From the NCBI GenBank assembly GCA_024641365.1, contig JAHEDF010000257.1:1-6059 (forward strand): a stretch of 6,059 nucleotides of DNA, given 5' to 3'. This DNA comes from Planctomycetota bacterium (GTDB taxonomy: Bacteria > Planctomycetota > UBA11346). Below are positions 1 through 6,059 of this stretch, in pieces (positions within the stretch are counted from its first letter, which is position 1; each line of letters starts with the position of its first letter). A program made the position numbers and the translations under genes. The notes beneath the pieces were generated by a model. It worked only from the letters and a program-made list of their open reading frames with translations. It was not told where the DNA came from and did no database searches.

Positions 1-1410
1 TATTGGTATCGTGTCGCTCTCGATCTCCCATTGATCAAACTTTTCTAGTACAGACCGCACACTAGAAATGACCGTTTCCCCTAGTCGTTGATTGTCTTGT
101 GCGCTAATCAGTACGGAATCGTCAGGGAAAAATGACGGTAGGCTTTTGCTCCACAAGTTATTACCCAGCTTACCGAAGCACTTCGGACTACTGGCTATTA
201 ACCATGTATGCAGATGTTTGGTAATGTATAATTTTTCCTCGTTAGATAAAGAAATTACACGTAATTTTATTTCTCCATTAACGACGTTATTATCCGGATT
301 AACTTCAGGGAAATAGTCCATTATCAGTTGATCAAGCAATAGATTTGCTGGCATTCCAAAAACAAAATCAATGAAATCATCACTTGGAACAGCCGCCAAC
401 CATGCTGAGCCGCGCAGTTGACGCAGTGATGGAATAACCAAGGAAATAATAGGCGCCAAATCTGCACGCTGTTTTGCTACTTGTTCAGTTAACGTGGCTA
501 ACGTTGTCCCATTAATGCCAACAACCGACAAAGCCACCACGTCATCAGGAAGCGCTTCTTGAACCTGCTGCCAATCAATTGGGATAAATGGATGCAGGAC
601 ATTCGTTATACGAAAACTTTCAACACTATGTCCATCTTGGACATTGAAGGATCCCTGGCCATTCGTGATACCACATAACTGCATATATTCAGCGATCCCA
701 GGTAATCCGATCGCATTTGCCCATGCTGGCAAGTTTACTTGTAGATTAATTAAATCTGATTTTGTCGCTAACGCCTCAATGTCTTTAATTGGACGAGGTT
801 TGCCATCCAAACATGGCGTTATGCGAATGATGTGATCGTGGCTTTCTACTAACCATCCACTGTCTGTTTCCGGAAATTCTTTATTCCATGTTGGTTTTTG
901 TCCTACAATGAAGCCGTTTGGGGAGTTTTGCACCGCCACTAATTTACCGGGTGCCTGTGGATATGGTGTGTTTGACGGTTTAAGCTGATTTTCCTGTTCC
1001 CACTGATCGACATTTTTAAAATAAACATCCCATTGTTTTTTACAGTTTTCTGCCACTGCATGTACATTTTTTACATATGGCGCGGTCTCTTGTGCCATGG
1101 TAATAACAATTTGTGATTTATTCCCTGTTTCTATGGTTAAACTCGTTGCTTCATTAAGTACGCTTAACCACTTAATACCTGTTTCATTACCATAATTAGA
1201 AATAGCAGAGCGACTTTGATCAGCAAACCATTGCGCTTCTGGTGTTTTTAAAAGGTCCCCAAACCAGGTTGTCTGTATGGCCTCTCGCAGAGCGGGCATA
1301 TTGGGAATTGAAAAATTGGTAATTGGTCGCTCATCTGATTCTAGCGCTAAAGAAACGGTACTGAAACATAATAGGAGAAGAACGGGCCATCTGATCATAA
1401 CCGAACTCAT
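1..1410 (-). CDS. Secreted protein of unknown function, C-terminus beyond left edge
   Basis: The minus strand is open from the ATG at 1408-1410 to base 1 with no stop, giving 470 codons of a gene whose end lies outside the window. The N-terminus (MSSVMIRWPVLLLLCFSTVSLA) is a classical Sec signal peptide: one Arg, a Leu-rich core and a likely cleavage after Ala22. The mature part is soluble-looking, with no further membrane segment. Segments such as residues 39-64 (PALREAIQ...WFADQ) and 287-312 (LPDDVVALSVVGINGTTLAT...) recall the large secreted proteins of PVC bacteria that alternate helices with beta strands (DUF3352-like), but this is only a resemblance and I do not assign a function. Four cysteines (123, 200, 246, 411) remain after the signal peptide. 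The start is uncertain: ATG at 1398 also gives a good signal peptide with a weak GAG upstream, and an in-frame ATG at 1533 would add 41 residues ahead of it. The gene is divergent from the lipoprotein gene at 1644. Confidence 0.8.
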   Translation of the reverse strand, partial: MSSVMIRWPVLLLLCFSTVSLALESDERPITNFSIPNMPALREAIQTTWFGDLLKTPEAQWFADQSRSAISNYGNETGIKWLSVLNEATSLTIETGNKSQIVITMAQETAPYVKNVHAVAENCKKQWDVYFKNVDQWEQENQLKPSNTPYPQAPGKLVAVQNSPNGFIVGQKPTWNKEFPETDSGWLVESHDHIIRITPCLDGKPRPIKDIEALATKSDLINLQVNLPAWANAIGLPGIAEYMQLCGITNGQGSFNVQDGHSVESFRITNVLHPFIPIDWQQVQEALPDDVVALSVVGINGTTLATLTEQVAKQRADLAPIISLVIPSLRQLRGSAWLAAVPSDDFIDFVFGMPANLLLDQLIMDYFPEVNPDNNVVNGEIKLRVISLSNEEKLYITKHLHTWLIASSPKCFGKLGNNLWSKSLPSFFPDDSVLISAQDNQRLGETVISSVRSVLEKFDQWEIESDTIPI

Positions 1411-1442
1411 AGCTGTATTTTTAGCGTCGCAAACAGCCTTAT

Positions 1443-1471
1443 TAATCGGAGTGTACGTCTTTATCCGATTA
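1443..1471. promoter_or_regulatory. 8-bp perfect inverted repeat, operator-like
   Basis: TAATCGGA at 1443-1450 and TCCGATTA at 1464-1471 are exact reverse complements separated by 13 bp. The half-site centres are 21 bp apart, about two helical turns, which is the usual geometry for a dimeric regulator. The repeat lies 33 bp upstream of the chosen start of the minus-strand gene and in the divergent promoter region. It has no T tract beside it and so does not look like an intrinsic terminator. It could also form an RNA hairpin in the 5' leader of the minus-strand gene, or be chance. Confidence 0.4.
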
Positions 1472-1631
1472 GCTTCCGCTGTGTATGCGTTTTTTCCTAC
1501 TGCTAGCTGTGCGCTCACTAAGTTAGCTCCCATACATTATGGTCCCCACTAACAGACGGTACGCCCGTATGATAATCAGACATCGCGACTAGACTCCATC
1601 CTACTAGCGAATCACATTGTGACATCGATAC

Positions 1632-1636
1632 GGAGG
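1632..1636 (+). promoter_or_regulatory. Strong Shine-Dalgarno site for the lipoprotein gene
   Basis: GGAGG is followed by a 7-base spacer (TCCACAC) and the ATG at 1644. This is a near-consensus ribosome binding site and fixes the lipoprotein start. The other starts in this window have weak or no Shine-Dalgarno matches. Confidence 0.85.
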
Positions 1637-1643
1637 TCCACAC

Positions 1644-2738
1644 ATGCGCCATACGTTACTCTTACTTCCCCTGATCCTATTGCTCGTCAGTTGTAATGAG
1701 CGTGAAGCGAATCCGGGAACCGCAAATAAATCGTCTGAAGAAAAAGCGAAAATTGTCGCTCGACCTTTTGCCTGGCCGATGGACCAAGACAATTTACCAA
1801 CTCGTGGCGGCACTTCGCAAGGTGCACCAGTAAGTTTGTCACCAAGCCCTTCCAAAACGTGGACCGAGTTAGTCGCAATGCCAGCTGGCATAGAGCGGGA
1901 TCGTGCTGCCATTAAAGCTATAATAGGTAATTATCGAACGGCTTTTGACTTTCAGGAAATTGTCGGTTATCGCCCCAGCTACAAATTATCAGCACCCTAT
2001 TTTAGCTGGGCTACTGAACGCGTATTTTTAATTGAAGAAACACCTACAAAAATTGTTTTACAACATCAATTGGTTATGCGCTTTGCTGGACATCCAGGAG
2101 CCATGGTGGTTAAACATTGGCGACAAGATTGGACCTATGAAGATCCAGTTTTATTACGTTATTTAGGTCACGCGACCTGGAAGCGTGAAACAATAAATAA
2201 AGAAGACGTAACTGGTTGCTGGACGCAAACCGTGTACGGCGTTGGCGATGAACCTCGTTACAGTTCGTATGGTCGTTGGCGGCATGATAATTTAGTCAGT
2301 TCTTGGACTGGCAGCGAACATTGGCGTCCGCGACCTCGTCGTGAAAAATCTGTGCGTGATGATTATGAGTTATTAGAAGGGTATCATCGCATTTCTATTC
2401 TCCCAGATGGCTGGACACTTTTTCAAGATAATCGCAAAGTCGTTATGGACGAAAAATTTGTAATCCCGCATGATGGTCGTGTTGCCAACGAACTTGGTTT
2501 TGAACGCTATCAACGCTTAGATGATTTCGATTGGAGCGATGGCGAAAAACAATGGGAAGCAGAAAAACAGGAATGGGCAGCAATACGTAAAGCCTGGGAT
2601 GAAGTGCTATCTGAACCGCAGGTTACGCTCTATGGTGAGGAGAATGTTGGCAAAACATTACTCGAAACCGTCATGTCCGAGCCACCAGGATCAGGGGCAA
2701 AAGAAGTAAAAAACGCGGTCGTCAAGCCCAAGAAATAA
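1644..2738 (+). CDS. DUF6607-like lipoprotein
   Basis: This 364-residue protein begins with a lipoprotein signal: MRHTLLLLPLILLLVSC, with lipobox L14-V15-S16-C17, so Cys17 should be lipidated and the protein anchored in the membrane facing the periplasm. A low-complexity linker (about 18-75, rich in Ser, Pro and Lys) precedes a folded domain at about 80-325. That domain is very rich in Trp, Arg and Tyr and carries the blocks VVKHWRQDWTYE (155-166), GCWTQTVYGVGDEPRY (191-206), HWRPRPRRE (226-234) and DGWTLFQDNRK (255-265). From memory these blocks match the DUF6607 family, whose function is unknown; this was not checked by search. The C-terminal tail (about 345-364) is Lys-rich and probably disordered. 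The start is fixed by a strong GGAGG site 7 bases upstream. The carbonic anhydrase-like gene follows in the same direction after 93 bp. Lipoprotein status is well supported; the family name is moderately sure. Confidence 0.88.
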   Translation: MRHTLLLLPLILLLVSCNEREANPGTANKSSEEKAKIVARPFAWPMDQDNLPTRGGTSQGAPVSLSPSPSKTWTELVAMPAGIERDRAAIKAIIGNYRTAFDFQEIVGYRPSYKLSAPYFSWATERVFLIEETPTKIVLQHQLVMRFAGHPGAMVVKHWRQDWTYEDPVLLRYLGHATWKRETINKEDVTGCWTQTVYGVGDEPRYSSYGRWRHDNLVSSWTGSEHWRPRPRREKSVRDDYELLEGYHRISILPDGWTLFQDNRKVVMDEKFVIPHDGRVANELGFERYQRLDDFDWSDGEKQWEAEKQEWAAIRKAWDEVLSEPQVTLYGEENVGKTLLETVMSEPPGSGAKEVKNAVVKPKK

Positions 2739-2831
2739 AGGGCGTCGACGAAAGAAACATTGTTACCTTCTGCGTATTGCAGAACATAATCTGATGGCAC
2801 GATCACCTAACCATCCATCATTTGGAATACC
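2739..2831 (+). other. Short intergenic gap with a small hairpin
   Basis: The 93 bp between the lipoprotein and carbonic anhydrase-like genes contain a perfect 6-bp stem with a 5-base loop: TTCTGC (2768-2773), loop 2774-2778, GCAGAA (2779-2784). No T tract follows, so it is not a standard intrinsic terminator. Read-through from the upstream gene is therefore possible. A weak GGA at 2824-2826, 5 bases before the next ATG, is the only ribosome-binding signal. No clear promoter is visible. Confidence 0.4.
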
Positions 2832-3392
2832 ATGATACGCAAAAACCCCTCTGGTGATTTACCCATAGTTCCCGAATCAGCCTTTGTTGATCCTACTGCT
2901 ATTATTTGCGGCAAGGTAATTATCGGTGAAAATGTTTTTATTGGTCCTTATGCGGTTATTCGTGCTGATGAAACGAATGAAAAAGGCACCATGGAGCCAA
3001 TTGTCATTGGTAACGATTCCAATATTCAGGATGGCGTGGTCATTCACTCAAAATCTGGAGCAAAAGTCGTTATTGGCGAACGTTGCTCTATTGCTCATCG
3101 TTCCATCGTTCACGGGCCTGTAGAGATAGAGCCACGAGTCTTTATTGGCTTTAACAGTGTTATTTTTAATTCCACCATTGGCTCTGGTTCTGTCATTCGT
3201 CATAATTGCGTGGTTGAAAATTGCCACGTTCCAAAAAACTTCCATATTCCATCAACAAGTAATGTTCACAATGATGAAGAACTTGCTAAAATTCCACTCG
3301 TCAGCCCCGATGTCTCTAGTTTTTCAGAGAGTGTCGCCATAACTAATTTAGAATTAGTGCGTGGATATAAAAGAATTCAAAACGAATTTTAA
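2832..3392 (+). CDS. Gamma-class (Cam-like) carbonic anhydrase family protein
   Basis: The 186-residue product is a left-handed beta-helix protein with hexapeptide repeats from about residue 13 to 130 (for example VIIGENVFIGPYAVI and VVIGERCSIAHRSIV). Active-site residues known from Methanosarcina Cam are present: His72, His89 and His94 as the zinc (or iron) ligands in IHS and AHRSIVH, Arg44 in VIRADE, and Asn64, Gln66 and Asp67 in NIQDGVV. The C-terminal helix (about 165-182, ending LVRGYKR) also resembles Cam more than YrdA or PaaY. The likely role is reversible hydration of CO2 to bicarbonate as a trimer. There is no signal peptide, so it should be cytoplasmic, unlike exported Cam. The long loop that carries Cam's proton-shuttle Glu84 is missing, and instead an insert rich in Glu and Lys follows RADE (48-55). 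Activity is inferred. ATG 2832 has a weak Shine-Dalgarno, but it leaves the normal N-terminus of the fold. Confidence 0.87.
   Translation: MIRKNPSGDLPIVPESAFVDPTAIICGKVIIGENVFIGPYAVIRADETNEKGTMEPIVIGNDSNIQDGVVIHSKSGAKVVIGERCSIAHRSIVHGPVEIEPRVFIGFNSVIFNSTIGSGSVIRHNCVVENCHVPKNFHIPSTSNVHNDEELAKIPLVSPDVSSFSESVAITNLELVRGYKRIQNEF
3372..3390 (+). terminator. Weak AT-rich hairpin at the end of the carbonic anhydrase-like gene
   Basis: Bases 3372-3378 and 3384-3390 pair in a 7-bp stem (one G-U) around a 5-base loop, overlapping the last codons and part of the stop codon. The downstream bases are T-rich but interrupted. The stem is mostly A-T and would be unstable, so it is a poor terminator. It is listed only because the convergent gene ends 10 bp further on and transcription from both sides should stop nearby. 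Confidence 0.2.
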
Positions 3393-3402
3393 CTTATTTC
3401 AA

Positions 3403-6059
3403 TTACTCTATCTTCAATAATTCTGCCCCCGTCCACGGTGCGGTGCGCTGTGATTCCGTTTCACGTATTTTCTTAATATCTTCCGCCTGGACAGGAGTTC
3501 CCGTATTTCCCCATTCGTTACGGACATAGGTTAATACTTCGGCAATTGCCACATCATCCAAAACATCTTTTTGCGGCGGCATAATAACAGGAGCGGTAAA
3601 ATTTTCACCATTAACGGTGATAGGGCCTTGTAATCCATGGAGAACAATGCGAGCAGGACGCGATATAGGGCCCTGTACCCATTCTGATTTAACCAACGAT
3701 GGCGCCAATCCCGGCAATCCCTGTCCATTTGGCTGATGACAGGCAATACAGAGGGCCATGTAGCGATCACGACCTGATGAAAAGCGCTTCAATTCTTCTG
3801 GCGATAATTGCGGTCCCGCAGCTACGACGACTTTTTTGTCAGTAGCACCTGACCATCGCGCTATGAGAGAACCCAGATGTTGTTGCACTTTTGCATGAAC
3901 GTGTGGAATTAACTTTGATACGTGATCACGATGTTCTTTCGTAATTCCAGCTGGCAGCTCACTATTTAAAGTGTGCTCTGCCATACCACTCACAACCGCA
4001 GCCATTATGCCTTGATCACCTGTTGCTAACCATGACAACAAATCGACTTGTTCCTGCACGGTGCTGTAAGCAACTATATTCATGCCTATAATGCGCTCCA
4101 TTGCACCTAATTTGTTGTCAGCTGATTCTTCAGCTAAGTTAACATCATCAAAATAGGCACTGCCGGTCGATGAACCCCAGCCGCCAAATAAACAATTTAT
4201 AATAAGTTCTGTTTCGTTTGCGGTTGTGTAGGTAAGCGTCAATTGTTTCCATTTTTGATTGCTACCTTTTACGGCTTGCGACTTTGCATTCTTGCCATGA
4301 ATATTAAATAAAGCACCCATTGCTCCTTTTACGTCATTTGTTTTTACCCAGCCGCTTAGACGATAGGTCGTCTGTGGTTTAACGGTAACCACGGTTGTCC
4401 AACTCGCATCTGCACCGTTGCCGGTCGCTTCAATTTTTAAGCATTTCCCACTGCGACCCCCTTGTATCTGCGAAAATGTAGCAACACCTGCATAAGTCAC
4501 GGTTTTCCAATCAGTCGGATTATTTTGCTGCGTTAATTCAAAGTCGTTATTGGGTAATAATTGTGGACGCACTGTGTGCTGTGCCACATCATCCACCGGT
4601 ATTGTGATCTGCGCCGTTCGCGCCGCCTTTAAATATCCACGTCCATGTCGAGCAATCGCCAATTGTAGCGCTTGTGCTGTGTTAACATCTTTTTGCACAG
4701 CGGGTTCTTGAAATTGTTTAAAAAGCAAACGCCCTTTGGCATCCGATGGCTCCAGTTCAGAAACTGATAAATAAGCCGCTAAACGAACATTTAAATCTTG
4801 GTCGTGTAAAATACCGGATGCTGCAATGTGCTCAGCTATTGTTGGCGTCTGTACTAAAACTTGAATAGCATTTCGCCGCACCCCAAGAGCTGGGTGTCGT
4901 AAACACTTAAGCGCCTTTTGGGTTGCTGATGAAGCGGGGTCGAGAAAAGCCCCGAGGCCATGCAACGTCCATAAGGCATGAATAACGCCGCCATTTATTC
5001 CCACCTCATCAACACGCTGGTCGTCTAACAAAGTCATTAATGCTGGAACCACATCTGTTTTATTTCGTTCAACTAAAAGACGCTGTGCCGTCAGGCGCCA
5101 GAATAAATTATCATCAGACAAAGCATTGATCAGGTCATTTATGTTATTCGCATCAAGTGATTGACGTCCCGCTGCTGCTCCTTTCCAGGTTACTTTATAA
5201 ATGCGGCCATGCTTTTCATCACGCAAAGGATTTTCATGTGCGCCCCCTTTTCCGGTATTCGCGTCGAAACCACCGTGCTCTTTACGCGGCGTCGGGTTGT
5301 GCTGAATTATGAAATTATACCAATCAGCAATCCATACTGCACCATCGGGACCGACTTCCGCATGAACAGGTGCCACCCATTGATCTTCGCTGGCAAATAA
5401 ATTCCCGCCGTCGCCATCTTCCGTCCATCCAGATCCATCGCGTCGTAAAAAGCCTTGGTGTAAAACATGCGTGGTCGGTTCGCATACTAAGGCTGCACGA
5501 TTCCAGTACGCTTTTGGAAACGACCGCGCCGTATAGAGATTATGCCCCGCTGCAGCAGTAAATCCCTTAAATACATCGACCTGTCGTATCTGTTCAGTTA
5601 ACACATCAGCATGATAATGGGCGTCCATTTTTGTCGCTTTTATTAATTGCTCGACATTTTCTATGCCGTACACGTTCTTAAAATGAATTGCTGGTATTGG
5701 GCAATAACAATGATGGGTATTATTCGCGGTCGATCCGAACAGCTCACCCGTTTCACTAATCCCTAAACCCCAGGTATTGTTACTAAACTGGCTAAGAAAT
5801 TCGACTTTGTTACCGCGCTTATCAAAGCGATATAAACCCGAACGAAATGAGACGCCCTCATTTGGTCCTGTGCCTTTAAAACCAGAATAGCCAACTGCTC
5901 CATAAATTTTATTATCAAAACCATAACGTAGATTTGACGGTCCGGCATGCGTATCGCCCTTACTCCACCCCTCCATTAATACCTGTCGCTCATCTGCCAC
6001 ATCATCGCCATTGGTATCTTTTAAAAACAGCATTTGCGGCGCTTGTGCTATAATTAGCC
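3403..6059 (-). CDS. PVC-type heme-binding protein: propeller, HEAT-like, CBM-like and cytochrome c domains (N-terminus beyond right edge)
   Basis: The frame stays open through the right edge. The first internal ATG (6031-6033) is not the true start, because the codons before it read LIIAQAPQ, continuing the conserved family sequence. Positions are counted from that Met (876 residues to the stop). Residues 1-283 are a TIGR02604-type dehydrogenase-like beta-propeller with the hallmark blocks GDTHAGPSNLRYG (26-38), VGPDGAVWIADWYN (227-240) and NPLRDEKHGRIYKV (268-281). Residues about 295-480 are helical HEAT-like repeats. Residues about 491-633 look like a carbohydrate-binding beta-sandwich (NNDFEL, SGKCLKIEA, YRLSGWVKT, AYFDDVNL). 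A helical linker follows, then a class I cytochrome c domain at about 750-840 with heme motif CIACH (762-766) and a likely axial Met818 in IMPP. The known family is thought to be exported and to act in periplasmic redox chemistry, perhaps on sugars; the substrate is unknown. A signal peptide would lie outside the window. It converges on the carbonic anhydrase-like gene with a 10-bp gap. Confidence 0.9.
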   Translation of the reverse strand, partial: LIIAQAPQMLFLKDTNGDDVADERQVLMEGWSKGDTHAGPSNLRYGFDNKIYGAVGYSGFKGTGPNEGVSFRSGLYRFDKRGNKVEFLSQFSNNTWGLGISETGELFGSTANNTHHCYCPIPAIHFKNVYGIENVEQLIKATKMDAHYHADVLTEQIRQVDVFKGFTAAAGHNLYTARSFPKAYWNRAALVCEPTTHVLHQGFLRRDGSGWTEDGDGGNLFASEDQWVAPVHAEVGPDGAVWIADWYNFIIQHNPTPRKEHGGFDANTGKGGAHENPLRDEKHGRIYKVTWKGAAAGRQSLDANNINDLINALSDDNLFWRLTAQRLLVERNKTDVVPALMTLLDDQRVDEVGINGGVIHALWTLHGLGAFLDPASSATQKALKCLRHPALGVRRNAIQVLVQTPTIAEHIAASGILHDQDLNVRLAAYLSVSELEPSDAKGRLLFKQFQEPAVQKDVNTAQALQLAIARHGRGYLKAARTAQITIPVDDVAQHTVRPQLLPNNDFELTQQNNPTDWKTVTYAGVATFSQIQGGRSGKCLKIEATGNGADASWTTVVTVKPQTTYRLSGWVKTNDVKGAMGALFNIHGKNAKSQAVKGSNQKWKQLTLTYTTANETELIINCLFGGWGSSTGSAYFDDVNLAEESADNKLGAMERIIGMNIVAYSTVQEQVDLLSWLATGDQGIMAAVVSGMAEHTLNSELPAGITKEHRDHVSKLIPHVHAKVQQHLGSLIARWSGATDKKVVVAAGPQLSPEELKRFSSGRDRYMALCIACHQPNGQGLPGLAPSLVKSEWVQGPISRPARIVLHGLQGPITVNGENFTAPVIMPPQKDVLDDVAIAEVLTYVRNEWGNTGTPVQAEDIKKIRETESQRTAPWTGAELLKIE

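Larger units (their letters stand above)
1411..1643. promoter_or_regulatory. Divergent intergenic region between secreted-protein and lipoprotein genes
   Basis: These 233 bp separate two genes that point away from each other, so both promoters should lie here. On the plus strand a TATGATAAT stretch (1568-1576) could serve as a -10 element for the lipoprotein gene, but no good -35 hexamer sits at the expected distance. No convincing sigma70 pair is visible on the minus strand either. The region contains the inverted repeat at 1443-1471. A minus-strand reading frame stays open back to an ATG at 1533, so part of this region would be coding if that start were used. Confidence 0.5.

Noticed and set aside
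92..835. Two plus-strand reading frames (92-316 and 644-835)
   Set aside because: Both are antisense to the long open minus-strand frame, whose protein has consistent composition and a signal peptide. Neither shows a recognisable domain.
1277..1552. Plus-strand 91-aa reading frame with hydrophobic stretches resembling a membrane protein
   Set aside because: It lies antisense to the signal-peptide region of the minus-strand secreted protein and part of the intergenic DNA. The hydrophobic look likely comes from reading that region backwards, and there is no convincing ribosome binding site.
1556..1568. 4-bp ACGG/CCGT inverted repeat near the possible -10 element
   Set aside because: It is too short to distinguish from chance and nothing else supports it as an operator.
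1604..1912. Minus-strand 102-aa frame overlapping the start of the lipoprotein gene
   Set aside because: It is the shadow of a well-supported lipoprotein gene with a strong ribosome binding site, and it shows no protein family features.
2768..2784. 6-bp hairpin as an intrinsic terminator after the lipoprotein gene
   Set aside because: The stem is short, not GC-rich, and is followed by CATAATCTG, not a T run.
5161..5561. Plus-strand frames (5161-5400 and 5370-5561) antisense to the propeller domain
   Set aside because: They run opposite to strongly conserved family blocks of the cytochrome protein and show no features of their own.
6031..6033. ATG as the start of the cytochrome protein
   Set aside because: The frame remains open to the window edge, and the upstream codons (LIIAQAPQ) continue the sequence expected within the family's propeller. 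A start here would also leave an exported protein with no signal peptide.

Overview
The window looks like chromosomal DNA from a member of the Planctomycetota-Verrucomicrobiota-Lentisphaerota (PVC) group. The main evidence is the large right-hand gene, which has the layout of the PVC-type proteins that join an N-terminal dehydrogenase-like propeller to a C-terminal CxxCH cytochrome c domain. Base composition is moderate (mid-40s % GC by eye, not counted). Two of the four gene products start with a visible export signal and the large right-hand one is probably exported too, so this is mainly envelope or periplasmic biology. I saw no tRNA, rRNA, CRISPR array, transposase or phage gene.

Layout: (1) A minus-strand gene runs off the left edge. 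It encodes a secreted protein of at least 470 residues with a clean signal peptide, and I cannot name its family with confidence. (2) A divergent intergenic region follows. It holds an 8-bp perfect inverted repeat with half-sites two helical turns apart, and a strong Shine-Dalgarno site for the next gene. (3) A plus-strand lipoprotein gene (364 aa) resembles the DUF6607 family. (4) About 93 bp further on, in the same direction, lies a 186-aa left-handed beta-helix protein with the three zinc histidines of a gamma-class, Cam-like carbonic anhydrase. (5) A convergent minus-strand gene lies only 10 bp after it and runs off the right edge (at least 884 codons). It is a PVC-type heme-binding protein with propeller, HEAT-like, carbohydrate-binding-like and cytochrome c domains.

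How they fit together: the lipoprotein and carbonic anhydrase may be co-transcribed, but the 93-bp gap leaves this open. The cytochrome c protein is probably a periplasmic oxidoreductase acting on a carbohydrate or other organic substrate. It converges on the pair and need not be functionally linked. I see no clear sign of a new multi-gene system. The points most worth a second look are the carbonic anhydrase active-site loops, the beta-sandwich module in the cytochrome protein, the His-Cys cluster in its propeller, and the operator-like repeat.
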